A stretch of DNA of 40,392 bases from the IMG/VR virus record IMGVR_UViG_3300037247_002067, positions 1 to 40,392 of that record. One strand, written 5' to 3'. Within the stretch, counting starts at the first letter, position 1; every line of letters starts with the position of its first letter. This document shows, piece by piece, positions 1 to 5,524 of the stretch. The translations under genes and the position numbers were made by a program. This DNA is from a virus. The notes below the pieces were generated by a model. It was not told where the DNA came from. It ran no database searches and saw only the letters and a program-made list of their open reading frames with translations.

Positions 1-24
1 AGTGAAAACATTACCACATTTTGT
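1..24. repeat. Left copy of end-to-end direct repeat
   Basis: Bases 1-24 match 40369-40392 at 22 of 24 positions. The last 15 bases of each copy are identical (10-24 and 40378-40392). The mismatches are at positions 2 and 9. A shared sequence at both ends of a contig that carries a full phage gene set suggests a circular or circularly permuted molecule, with a little strain variation at the joint. Two similar zinc-ribbon codon strings are the alternative. Confidence 0.7.
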
Positions 25-42
25 ACATTTAAAATTTACCAC
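1..42 (-). CDS. Zinc-ribbon protein, 5' end (runs off the window)
   Basis: A GTG at 42-40 lies downstream of a purine-rich ribosome site (GGAAGGAGAG) that sits just after the stop of the preceding gene. It opens a frame reading VVNFKCTKCGNVFT, with a Cys-x2-Cys knuckle in the first ten residues, before the left edge. If the ends are joined, the frame continues at 40392 through a second Cys pair (CNPPC) and stays open into the secreted FN3-like gene. The function is unknown. Such ribbons bind zinc and often contact nucleic acid or protein. Confidence 0.55.
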   Translation of the reverse strand, partial: MVNFKCTKCGNVFT

Positions 43-57
43 TTTATCTCTCCTTCC

Positions 58-411
58 TTAATAATACCTCAACTTATCCTTTCTACCCCATAGGCGATTC
101 ACGATAACCTCAACGATACGCTCAACTCCGATCTCCTTAAAAGGTGTAGTCTTACTAACCCTCCTCCCACTCCTCTTATCAAGGATTCTTCCTTTCTCAT
201 TCTCTGCTAGTGCTACTTCTCTCCTTAGCCTCCTTAGCTTAATTGAATAATTAACTATTGGCCTTACTTCTACTTTATCCCTAAGACCGAACTTCTTCAT
301 TACCTTAACTAAACGCTCCACTTCACTATCAAGAGCTTTCCTTCTGAATTCAACTTTAAAAAATCCCTTTAAAGTAAGGGAAGCTAAGAGGCGATAGAAG
401 AGAACCTTCAT
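58..411 (-). CDS. Hypothetical basic protein, 117 aa
   Basis: I do not recognise this protein. It is strongly basic (many Lys/Arg, including a KLRRLRREVALAE stretch), predicted alpha/beta, with no signal peptide and no cysteine. The ATG overlaps the stop of the upstream gene in an ATGA arrangement, so translation is probably coupled, and a zinc-ribbon gene starts 15 nt after its stop. The charge would suit nucleic-acid binding or a virion-internal role, but that is inference. Confidence 0.7.
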   Translation of the reverse strand: MKVLFYRLLASLTLKGFFKVEFRRKALDSEVERLVKVMKKFGLRDKVEVRPIVNYSIKLRRLRREVALAENEKGRILDKRSGRRVSKTTPFKEIGVERIVEVIVNRLWGRKDKLRYY

Positions 412-743
412 AACGCAGTAAATCCTATCATGCTTACATAGATGGTGGCTAAAGAAGCAGAAGAGGTAAAGTTAATAGCTGTTCCGGAGCTTCCTTTTAG
501 TGGGGTAGATAGGTTAATAACGGCTCCGCTATTTGCCGGGGCGGGTATTCTTAACTTTTCTGTAGTTCCATCTTCTATAATAACATATCCGTTAGTGGAG
601 GAGCTGTTTACTACGAATATACTAGTGACATAATTCTTAACGTCTCCTGATTGAGCCGGGAGAACTTCTGTCCTAGTAGTATCCGCTGCACTTCCTTTTC
701 CATCTATAATCATTCCATTGTTTGTTAGTATTCCCGGGTGCAT
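408..743 (-). CDS. Small beta-rich virion-type protein, 111 aa
   Basis: The frame is open to 785, but the ATG at 743 is preceded by an AAAGGAGAAAG ribosome site and is the better start. The protein is Ser/Thr/Gly/Asn-rich with alternating hydrophobic strands (YVTSIFVVNSSSTNGYVII, then ATIYVSMIGF at the C-terminus). This resembles small beta-sandwich proteins found among phage appendage and decoration genes. On a circular map it lies directly upstream of the appendage genes at the right end of the window. No catalytic motif is visible. The virion role is inferred from composition and context. Confidence 0.7.
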   Translation of the reverse strand: MHPGILTNNGMIIDGKGSAADTTRTEVLPAQSGDVKNYVTSIFVVNSSSTNGYVIIEDGTTEKLRIPAPANSGAVINLSTPLKGSSGTAINFTSSASLATIYVSMIGFTAL

Positions 744-767
744 TCTTTCTCCTTTAAGACTATAGTA

Positions 768-795
768 AATATACCAAAAAACCAACTAAATTCAA
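768..795 (-). promoter_or_regulatory. Candidate sigma70-type promoter for the leftward virion operon
   Basis: On the minus strand, TTGAAT (795-790) and TATATT (773-768) are separated by 16 nt. Transcription would start about 15-20 nt before the ribosome site of the gene at 743. The surrounding 744-892 stretch has no other convincing gene. A second possible -10, TATACT, lies further upstream with a weaker -35. This is a sequence match only. Confidence 0.35.
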
Positions 796-892
796 AAGTA
801 TGGTCATGAGCTTTATATAATCTAAGTATAGGGATAAAACTATTAATGCAAAAATAAACATCAATCCATATTCTCTTAGTTAAGTACATAAC

Positions 893-1051
893 TTAACTTT
901 CCTCCTTACCAATTGACTTATCACCTTCAACCAGTGATAGTTTTGACCCTACTGTTCCACAATGCGGGCACCAGTAAAGCTCACGGGTATATTGTGGAAT
1001 CAATGTAGTAAAATTGAATAAGCATTTATTATTTCTCTTTAATATAAGCAA
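893..1051 (-). CDS. Zinc-ribbon-like protein, 52 aa
   Basis: The frame starts at TTG 1051, just after the stop of the preceding gene, with GGGAAGAG upstream; a second TTG at 1003 would give a shorter product. It encodes an ELYWCPHCGTVGSK zinc knuckle. One earlier cysteine (residue 10) could be a third ligand. The C-terminus is acidic and flexible. It is likely a tiny metal-binding protein. The TTG start and the lack of a complete four-Cys set keep confidence moderate. Confidence 0.45.
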   Translation of the reverse strand: MLILKRNNKCLFNFTTLIPQYTRELYWCPHCGTVGSKLSLVEGDKSIGKEES

Positions 1052-1056
1052 TTTAT

Positions 1057-1218
1057 TTACTCTTCCCTTTCTTTATTTATAAACTCATTATACTTTGCTA
1101 AAGCTTCCTTCCTTCTATCATCAACTTCTCCAAGGGCGTTAGGTAAATTGTCTTCTATGATTTGATTACTTTCCCGAAGGCTTATTGCAAGAAGGTTTAA
1201 TAGGTCAGTTTCGCTCAT
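1057..1218 (-). CDS. Hypothetical small helical protein, 53 aa
   Basis: The ATG at 1218 opens a short frame ending in TAA at 1057. The product is charged and mostly helical (MSETDLLNLLAISLRESNQ at the start, ending NKEREE). There is no ribosome site: the minus strand upstream is C-rich, because the plus strand carries a G6 run there. It may be leaderless or poorly translated. It would be the first gene of the leftward unit next to the control region. The composition is protein-like, but I recognise no family. Confidence 0.45.
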   Translation of the reverse strand: MSETDLLNLLAISLRESNQIIEDNLPNALGEVDDRRKEALAKYNEFINKEREE

Positions 1219-1224
1219 TTTTTA

Positions 1225-1255
1225 AGGGGGGAGGTGAGTGTAACTTTATTGTTAC
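1225..1255 (+). repeat. G-run plus palindrome unit, copy 1
   Basis: AGGGGGGAGG (1225-1234) is followed after five bases by the palindrome GTAAC-N6-GTTAC (1240-1255). The same arrangement recurs at 1354-1385, so a compound unit of about 31 bp is repeated. Confidence 0.6.
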
Positions 1256-1480
1256 GTTTCTTTCTTCATTTTAGTATGCAAGAAGTGTACCTTTTCCTTT
1301 TATTTTAGGGGGAAAAATTAAAAACTCCGTGTGAGTGGACTAGTGCTACCAATAGGGGGGAGGGGGAGTGTCACTTTTCTGTGACAAAAAGCATGCTTTT
1401 TGAAATTTGAATGTCACCTTCTTGTTACGTCACATTTTTGTTACGTCACCTTCTTGTTACAACCGTCACTTTCTTGTTAC
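1240..1480. repeat. Six 16-bp palindromic repeats, GT[A/C]AC-N6-GT[T/G]AC
   Basis: Copies lie at 1240-1255, 1370-1385, 1413-1428, 1429-1444, 1445-1460 and 1465-1480. Each has 5-bp arms around a 6-bp pyrimidine-rich spacer (TTTATT, TTTTCT, CTTCTT, ATTTTT, CTTCTT, TTTCTT). Copies 3-5 abut exactly and copy 6 follows after 4 bp. Copies 1 and 2 have perfectly matching arms and each is preceded by a G6 run. There is no coding frame here. The array looks like binding sites for one dimeric or multimeric DNA-binding protein, as in an origin (iterons), partition site or repressor region. Which of these is not shown by sequence. Confidence 0.8.
1354..1385 (+). repeat. G-run plus palindrome unit, copy 2
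   Basis: AGGGGGGAGG (1354-1363) is followed after six bases by GTCAC-N6-GTGAC (1370-1385), a perfect inverted repeat. It pairs with the copy at 1225-1255. Confidence 0.6.
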
Positions 1481-1491
1481 ACTTTTCTTCT

Positions 1492-1505
1492 GTCAAATCC
1501 TTGAC
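1492..1505. promoter_or_regulatory. Operator-like palindrome O1 (GTCA-N6-TGAC)
   Basis: GTCAAATCCTTGAC is a perfect palindrome, with arms of five pairs around ATCC. It belongs to a second class of sites, distinct from the 16-bp array just to its left. The dyad centre is at 1498.5. Confidence 0.5.
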
Positions 1506-1562
1506 TCTCCTTACCATATCATTACATTCTCACTATGTTATAGGTAAGGAAGTAGAAGGAAA

Positions 1563-1582
1563 AGCGTCAGAGACTTGACGCT
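1563..1582. promoter_or_regulatory. Operator-like palindrome O2 (AGCGTCA-N6-TGACGCT)
   Basis: Perfect 7-bp arms flank GAGACT. The right arm contains the TTGACG that serves as -35 of the candidate rightward promoter, so a protein bound here would block RNA polymerase. The dyad centre is at 1572.5, 74 bp from O1. Confidence 0.6.
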
Positions 1583-1602
1583 AATTATCATATAATTATA
1601 AG
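1575..1602 (+). promoter_or_regulatory. Candidate rightward early promoter
   Basis: TTGACG (1575-1580) and TATAAG (1597-1602) are separated by 16 nt. The -35 is embedded in palindrome O2, and palindrome O3 covers the expected start point. This is the layout of a repressed phage early promoter. It would drive the plus-strand operon after a leader of about 200 nt. Confidence 0.5.
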
Positions 1603-1605
1603 AAA

Positions 1606-1623
1606 CCGTCAACATCTTGTCGC
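1606..1623. promoter_or_regulatory. Operator-like palindrome O3 (imperfect)
   Basis: CGTCA-ACATCT-TGTCG matches O2 with one changed arm base. The dyad centre at 1614.5 is 42 bp from O2. The site overlaps the expected +1 of the promoter at 1575-1602. Confidence 0.45.
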
Positions 1624-1813
1624 TCTCATCTATCTATCATTAACTGCCCATTTCCTTAACCGGCCGTCCCTTCCTTCCTAACTCCTTATTATCATTAAGA
1701 AAAGCGTTTTATTTCCTCTTCCTAACGAAAGATGGCACACTCATTGCAATCATTAAAAGAACATGAACGGCACATCTTTCTTTTACATCGAACTTAAAAA
1801 GGGAGAAAAGAAA

Positions 1814-1969
1814 ATGACTACACAGAAAATATTATCAGATCCATCCATACACACTTTCACCAAGAATATAATCACTGAGGGCCTAACGAAGGACCCTGTA
1901 GACGCTTATTATGATGCTTTACTGGCTGTTAGGGTATTAAAGGACGAGATGGAGAAGGCTCTTACTTAA
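1814..1969 (+). CDS. Hypothetical small protein, 51 aa
   Basis: The frame is open from 1763, but ATG 1814 follows GGGAGAAAAG and gives a compact helical product ending DAYYDALLAVRVLKDEMEKA. It is acidic, with no cysteine, signal or membrane segment. It is the first gene of the rightward unit and probably made immediately after infection. Small early phage proteins often bind host enzymes, but I do not recognise a family. Confidence 0.65.
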   Translation: MTTQKILSDPSIHTFTKNIITEGLTKDPVDAYYDALLAVRVLKDEMEKALT

Positions 1970-1984
1970 AAGGGAGGATTAAAG

Positions 1985-2299
1985 ATGGGACAAATGAGCA
2001 AATGTAAAGGAAGAGCAACGACCATCGTAAAGGCTGGTAATGACCTTTACGTCACCTACCATGATACCACAGTGGTAAAGGTAAGAAAAGGTATCATCAC
2101 ACTTGATACGGGAGGGTATAGAACAGTCACTACCAAAGCAAGGATGAATCAAGCTAGCCGTCAGTTCTTATTAGGGTATAATGTTTATCAGAAGGATTTT
2201 GATTGGTTTTTGGTGGTGAAAGGGGACAGAGAGGTAAGGAAGTTTGATAAAAGTAGTATCAGTTTCGCTAAGCCGGAGGCATGGGTCAAGGAAGGGTGA
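1985..2299 (+). CDS. Conserved phage hypothetical protein, 104 aa
   Basis: AAAGGGAGGATTAAAG gives a strong ribosome site, and the gene follows the first by 15 nt. The product is predicted beta-rich: YVTYHDTTVVKVRKGIITL, then a TVTTKARMNQASRQF turn, then YNVYQKDFDWFLVVK. The pattern of a substrate-like beta sheet with a TTK-x-RMNQ turn is familiar from small uncharacterised phage early proteins. I know no function for it. There are no Cys clusters or membrane segments. Confidence 0.75.
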   Translation: MGQMSKCKGRATTIVKAGNDLYVTYHDTTVVKVRKGIITLDTGGYRTVTTKARMNQASRQFLLGYNVYQKDFDWFLVVKGDREVRKFDKSSISFAKPEAWVKEG

Positions 2300-2303
2300 A
2301 TCT

Positions 2304-2735
2304 CCTAGGAAGATTGCTAGGTTTAACCTAGTTAGGTTCTAGCATTTTCCTAGGGTAAAATTGACCTAAAAAGTGTGAAAAAACACACAAAGTGTAAAAA
2401 AGTAGACAATTTTTAAAACGTCGATTATCTTTACACTGTAAAGCTTACCGACACGAGTGGTTCATATGAACCAATTTAGTGTGAAAAAGTAGACACAAAA
2501 ACGCCTAGAAAAAATCTAGGCCTTTCCTAGAACCTAACTAGGACCTATAATCTTGTAACTGACGATTAAATAAGAGAAATCATGTCGAAAATCCTAGCCT
2601 CTAGAGGGGGCCTTTTCTTGGGTATGAAAAATGTTAATGTAATTTAAAAATATCTTTTTATAATTAACTAATCACCTAGAATACTCTTCCTAGCCCAACA
2701 CCCCCCAAAAGCGGGGGTCCCGGATTTTCCCTAGG
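2304..2735. repeat. CTAG-rich repeat block with long inverted repeat and palindromes (gene-free, 2300-2820)
   Basis: No gene is visible here. CCTAG or CTAGG occurs at about a dozen sites (2304, 2317, 2327, 2349, 2504, 2516, 2526, 2538, 2593, 2675, 2689, 2730). CCTAGTTAGGTTCTAG (2327-2342) is repeated as its exact reverse complement at 2527-2542. Between these lie AGTGT[A/G]AAAAAGTAGACA twice (about 2390-2407 and 2478-2494), the palindromes CTTTACACTGTAAAG (2429-2443) and GGTTCATATGAACC (2459-2472), and the hairpin GCCTAGA-A5-TCTAGGC (2503-2521). A C6/G5 hairpin lies at about 2700-2717. The density suggests an origin, a partition-like site or a compound regulatory element. Confidence 0.75.
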
Positions 2736-2780
2736 AAGAAGGGAGGAATTAGAATCACTTGTACGTGCGCTATTCAGTCA

Positions 2781-2823
2781 TAAAGAGGGATTTAGAAAGT
2801 TAATGAGAGGGGGTGAAATCATG
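2781..2823 (+). promoter_or_regulatory. Repeated 5' leader, copy 1
   Basis: The stretch AGGGATTTAGAAAGTT and the ribosome site GAGAGGGGGTGAAATC just before the ATG recur in diverged form at 4248-4289, and the ribosome-site half recurs again at 4442-4459. This implies that leader-plus-small-gene cassettes have been duplicated. Confidence 0.5.
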
Positions 2824-2994
2824 ATCTGCTATGATTGCGACAAAGACCAGCCGGATGAAAGTTTTGTTAGTCTTGAATCCATTGGGCATATCTGCTTACC
2901 ATGCCGTATTTCAAGGGAAATCGAAGATAAAGAGGAAATGAAGGGAGGCGGGAAAAATGGAAACAAAGAAAATACCAATATTTTCTTGGGCTGA
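2821..2994 (+). CDS. Zinc-finger-like protein, 57 aa
   Basis: The frame is open from 2803, but ATG 2821 follows a strong GAGAGGGGGTG ribosome site. The product begins MICYDCDKDQPDE and has a second pair, HICLPC, about 25 residues on, so it can form a four-Cys zinc knuckle. The Lys/Gly/Asn-rich tail overlaps the next gene by 38 nt. It is probably a small early metal-binding protein, possibly nucleic-acid or protein binding. Confidence 0.7.
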   Translation: MICYDCDKDQPDESFVSLESIGHICLPCRISREIEDKEEMKGGGKNGNKENTNIFLG

Positions 2995-3481
2995 AATAAC
3001 TTGCGGTGAAGCATGTTGGCGTGGAAAAGAGGACAATTGCATATGCTCATGCGGCGGTAAAAACCATGGGATATGGCGAAATAACACGAATTCAAACGTG
3101 GCACGGACCTGTAAAATAACAGGTCACTTTTATAAACTAAAAAGTGTCGGTAAAGGCGAAGATATAAAGAAAACTCAAAAAGAGCTATTAGCTTCATATG
3201 GATTATATGATTGTTATGAGTATGACGGGAAACATTACCACCAAAGTTATCTTAAGCATTTTTGTTGTCGGGGCGATAAAGATTCCCCTGGCTTCCCTTT
3301 AGTTACTAAATACGCAACTCTCTCTCAATGTCATAAATGGATTGAGTTATCAACATGGAAAGATATAACAAAAGCAGAAAGAACTTATAAAGGACCTGTA
3401 TTGTTATGGGAACGAGTAGAAACTCCAAATCCAATTCAGTGTTTATGTTTTAGTGGTCTTAAAAGGGAGGTGAAGAAATGA
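2957..3481 (+). CDS. Cys-rich conserved phage protein, 174 aa
   Basis: The ribosome site GAAGGGAGGCGGG precedes the ATG. The N-terminus carries a dense cluster, CGEACWRGKEDNCICSCGG followed by KNHG, a pattern I associate with uncharacterised phage proteins that likely bind zinc. The rest is a mixed domain with further Cys pairs (HFCCRG, QCLCFSG). It overlaps both neighbours (2957-2994 and the ATGA at 3478), so it is part of a tightly coupled early operon. No enzymatic motif is apparent. Confidence 0.75.
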   Translation: METKKIPIFSWAEITCGEACWRGKEDNCICSCGGKNHGIWRNNTNSNVARTCKITGHFYKLKSVGKGEDIKKTQKELLASYGLYDCYEYDGKHYHQSYLKHFCCRGDKDSPGFPLVTKYATLSQCHKWIELSTWKDITKAERTYKGPVLLWERVETPNPIQCLCFSGLKREVKK

Positions 3482-3756
3482 CACCATCAGAATTAAAATA
3501 CAACGTAGAGCAAGCCGGAACAGCCTCTCATTTTTTTGACCGTAAAACAATGGCTTTTTTTGGGGATACAATGAAGAACTACGGATGCCTTCTCACTACA
3601 ATTACCGGAAGGTCTCATTGCAAAGGGGGGCCAGAAGGCCCCACAGTAGAAGAAGCTGTTTGGGCATTGTACAGAAAAAACCCGGTAAAACACGGATTAC
3701 ATAAGACCGCGTATTTCTCTTGTGATACATTTCGAGTCGTTTTCGCGTTCGAATGA
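3478..3756 (+). CDS. Conserved phage hypothetical protein, 92 aa
   Basis: It starts at an ATGA overlap with the preceding gene, preceded by AAAGGGAGGTGAAGAA. The segment SHFFDRKTMAFFGDTMKNYG resembles a small family common in phage early regions, in which a Phe-Phe-Asp-Arg motif precedes a helix and a beta hairpin. The C-terminal TAYFSCDTFRVVFAFE is a likely strand pair. The function is unknown. Confidence 0.75.
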   Translation: MTPSELKYNVEQAGTASHFFDRKTMAFFGDTMKNYGCLLTTITGRSHCKGGPEGPTVEEAVWALYRKNPVKHGLHKTAYFSCDTFRVVFAFE

Positions 3757-3787
3757 AGTGGAAAGGAAGTAAAAGATAGAAGAAACC

Positions 3788-3973
3788 ATGAAAAAACAAA
3801 TTCGCATGGATACAGTAAGATGTTTTGGTTGTAATAAAACATTTATTGCTATTCCAACCGAAAATAAAATTATATCTTGCAAACATTGCGATCAGCTATT
3901 TATTTATCGTTGTGAAGTGAAGTATTCAAGGTGGGTTAGAATCAAGAGTAATAATGTAATCTGGAAGAAATGA
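3788..3973 (+). CDS. Zinc-ribbon protein, 61 aa
   Basis: Two Cys-x2-Cys knuckles (VRCFGCNKTF and ISCKHCDQLF) about 20 residues apart form a classical zinc ribbon, followed by a basic tail with Trp residues. It resembles Com-like or transcription-factor-type ribbons. A nucleic-acid-binding role is plausible but unproven. The ribosome site is weak. The stop overlaps a possible further short frame at 3970. Confidence 0.7.
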   Translation: MKKQIRMDTVRCFGCNKTFIAIPTENKIISCKHCDQLFIYRCEVKYSRWVRIKSNNVIWKK

Positions 3974-4080
3974 CTAAAAGTTATCCCTTCCTTGGTGGGG
4001 TTATTCTTCACCAAGTGGGCATGGGATGGTCACCAACAAGCGGTGTCGGTTGGCTGGGAGGTGACTGGAGGGGTACTTAA
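3970..4080 (+). CDS. Possible 36-aa Gly/Trp-rich peptide
   Basis: A short frame begins at an ATGA overlap with the preceding stop and encodes MTKSYPFLGGVILHQVGMGW and a Gly-Trp-rich end. There is no independent ribosome site, so translation would rely on coupling. Chance occurrence cannot be excluded at this length. It is listed because it tightly fills the gap between two better genes. Confidence 0.3.
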   Translation: MTKSYPFLGGVILHQVGMGWSPTSGVGWLGGDWRGT

Positions 4081-4088
4081 AGTGAAAA

Positions 4089-4244
4089 ATGGATATAAAA
4101 GATTTGACAATTATTTATACTCTATCCATAAACGGGATAAACCATATTGATTCATGTGAATTCAATGTAATAGATGCGGAATTAAGGAAGATGCTTAAAG
4201 AAAATCCTGATGCAAAATGCACCATACGATTTATTGCAATATAA
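4089..4244 (+). CDS. Hypothetical small protein, 51 aa
   Basis: The ATG at 4089 opens a frame to TAA at 4242-4244. The product (start MDIKDLTIIYTLSINGINHI) has alternating hydrophobic strands, an amphipathic helix around ELRKMLKENPD and a final strand CTIRFIAI, i.e. a compact beta-alpha-beta fold. The composition is clearly protein-like. The ribosome site is weak (a GGAGGGG lies too far upstream). The family is not recognised. Confidence 0.5.
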   Translation: MDIKDLTIIYTLSINGINHIDSCEFNVIDAELRKMLKENPDAKCTIRFIAI

Positions 4245-4247
4245 CCT

Positions 4248-4289
4248 AAAAAGGGACTTAGAAAATTCATGAAAGGGCGAAAAAATATG
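4248..4289 (+). promoter_or_regulatory. Repeated 5' leader, copy 2
   Basis: AGGGACTTAGAAAATTCATG and the following AAAGGGCGAAAA correspond base by base, with a few changes, to the leader at 2781-2823. The 16 bases ATAACCTAAAAAGGGA at 4241-4256 also recur exactly at 4854-4869. The ATG at 4287, where the duplicated gene should start, now yields only 27 codons. Confidence 0.5.
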
Positions 4290-4312
4290 GAAAACAAACG
4301 GAGGACCGCGTT

Positions 4313-4426
4313 GTGCGACAAGAATTACGGGAAAACGGATCTCTATGTCCTATTTGTGATTGGGGTTTAATAGAGGACAGTTTAGGGGTATGTGTGGATT
4401 GTTATGAGGAAGGGAAGCCGTTTTGA
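4313..4426 (+). CDS. Minimal zinc ribbon, 37 aa
   Basis: The GTG at 4313 is preceded by GGAGG at 4300-4304. The product has two well-formed knuckles, SLCPICDWG and GVCVDCYEEG, spaced as in a zinc ribbon, and almost nothing else. It follows a duplicated leader whose own ATG (4287) is in another frame. The gene may therefore be a shifted or decayed paralogue of the zinc-finger gene at 2821. Confidence 0.55.
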   Translation: MRQELRENGSLCPICDWGLIEDSLGVCVDCYEEGKPF

Positions 4427-4495
4427 GTAGGTTCATTTAAAGAGAGGGATGAAATCATAAACATAAAAAATTTACCGAATAAAAAACTTTATATA

Positions 4496-4801
4496 GTGGC
4501 ATGGAGAAAGCTCAAGGCCATACCTGATGACACTGAAATTAAGGGCTTCCAATGGTGGCCTCAAGAAGCACAGGACGTAAAAAAAGAAATCATGGCTGCT
4601 CTAATGAGGCGTATTAATTTACGCGGCAAATTAAAAGAATGTAGGGGGAGAAAAGACAGTGAACAGTATATGACGTCTTTGAAGAGGGATCAACAACGTA
4701 TACGTGAGATTGTTACAAGTTGCATACGGCACTATCAATTCGAGTCAATTGAGTGTAAAAAACGGTTTTCTCATTTATTGTCAGATTTACACGAAATTTA
4801 A
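4496..4801 (+). CDS. Hypothetical protein, about 101 aa; true start may be ATA 4457
   Basis: The first ordinary start is GTG 4496, which has no ribosome site. The frame is open further upstream to a GAGAGGGATGAAATC site directly followed by ATA at 4457. That layout matches the GAGAGGGGGTGAAATC-ATG of the gene at 2821. From there the protein would begin with 13 extra codons ending LYIV. The product is basic and helical (KRDQQRIREIVTSCIRHYQF). No family is recognised. The start is the main uncertainty: a mutated start codon, a rare ATA start, or a sequencing error. Confidence 0.6.
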   Translation: MAWRKLKAIPDDTEIKGFQWWPQEAQDVKKEIMAALMRRINLRGKLKECRGRKDSEQYMTSLKRDQQRIREIVTSCIRHYQFESIECKKRFSHLLSDLHEI

Positions 4802-4891
4802 ATTATGAGACCTGAGGGGAGTAGCAGCTATTTTATTTTATATTTTAGCGGTAATAACCTAAAAAGGGAAGGGGGAATCGGAGAAACCTCA

Positions 4892-5140
4892 ATGACGCGT
4901 TCATCCTCGGATTTAATTGACGGCCAAAGGAAAAGAATGAAGGAAAAGAATGAAGAAAAAGACCAACAATCTACATCCCTCTTGAATGATGTATGCCCTA
5001 AATGTAGCCATGATTTAAAATACCATAGAGATTATGGATGTAAAGGAGCATACCTTGATGAAATTGAGGGAGTTGATCCGGAAGTTTTTTACGGAGCAAA
5101 ATGTCGCTGCAATTATCACCCTTTTTTAAATAAGGAGTGA
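4892..5140 (+). CDS. Zinc-finger-like protein, 82 aa
   Basis: ATG 4892 follows a GGAG site; the longer frame from 4805 starts in leader sequence. The C-terminal half has DVCPKCSHDLKYHRDYGCKG followed by AKCRCNYHPF, i.e. Cys-x2-Cys, His/Cys and Cys-x-Cys-x2-His ligands. This pattern is familiar from small phage zinc proteins. The N-terminal 35 residues are charged and disordered. Its stop overlaps the ribosome site of the next gene. Confidence 0.65.
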   Translation: MTRSSSDLIDGQRKRMKEKNEEKDQQSTSLLNDVCPKCSHDLKYHRDYGCKGAYLDEIEGVDPEVFYGAKCRCNYHPFLNKE

Positions 5141-5144
5141 AGAA

Positions 5145-5294
5145 ATGAAAGGAAAAGAAAAAAGAATAAGATGGATAAAAGATACAATTCAACTTCTTCT
5201 TATAGCACTTAAGGAAGAGCGAGGTAAGTTGAAGAGGATGCAGGGAAAAACATTAACGGACATTGAATGGATTTCGGAGAGGGATATTTTTTAA
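5145..5294 (+). CDS. Hypothetical small basic protein, 49 aa
   Basis: AAGGAGTGAAGAA gives an excellent ribosome site that overlaps the preceding stop. The product is amphipathic and Lys-rich (MKGKEKRIRWIKDTIQLLLI) and continues as a charged helix. No signal or cysteine is seen. The family is not recognised. The strong initiation signal and tight spacing argue that it is real despite its length. Confidence 0.65.
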   Translation: MKGKEKRIRWIKDTIQLLLIALKEERGKLKRMQGKTLTDIEWISERDIF

Positions 5295-5299
5295 CGGGA

Positions 5300-5524
5300 A
5301 TGAATATGAAGATGAAAGAAGAATGGAGAGAGAAGGTAGAGGATAGACTTAAGAGGCTTGAGGTTTTTCTAGGAATCTCTTTAATCCCTACGGAATGGAA
5401 TATAACGTTGAAGAAGATAGATAGCATTCAAAGGAGGACGGGATTTTCTTCCTCTTTAATCAGGGGTAAGTTGATTTTAAATAAGGGGATTTGGAAAGAG
5501 GAAGAGGAAGGGAAGAGAGAGTGA
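5300..5524 (+). CDS. Hypothetical helical protein, 74 aa
   Basis: Several in-frame ATGs (5300, 5306, 5312) are possible; 5300 follows a short GGGA. The protein is charged, with a likely helix WREKVEDRLKRLEVFLGISL, and ends in a Lys/Glu run. Its last bases overlap the next gene's GTG (GTGA). The family is not recognised. Confidence 0.55.
   Translation: MNMKMKEEWREKVEDRLKRLEVFLGISLIPTEWNITLKKIDSIQRRTGFSSSLIRGKLILNKGIWKEEEEGKRE

Noticed and set aside
1240-1480. CRISPR array
   Set aside because: The units are 16 bp, partly abutting, with no 25-40 bp unique spacers and no cas genes in the window. The single Cas4-like nuclease belongs to a recombination module.
2700-2720. Intrinsic terminator at the C6/G5 hairpin
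   Set aside because: The stem is good, but it is followed by TCCCGGATTTT rather than a U-run, and no gene ends within 400 bp upstream.
2829-3197. 122-codon minus-strand frame
   Set aside because: It lies opposite two well-supported zinc-protein genes with good ribosome sites, and has no initiation signal or recognisable product.
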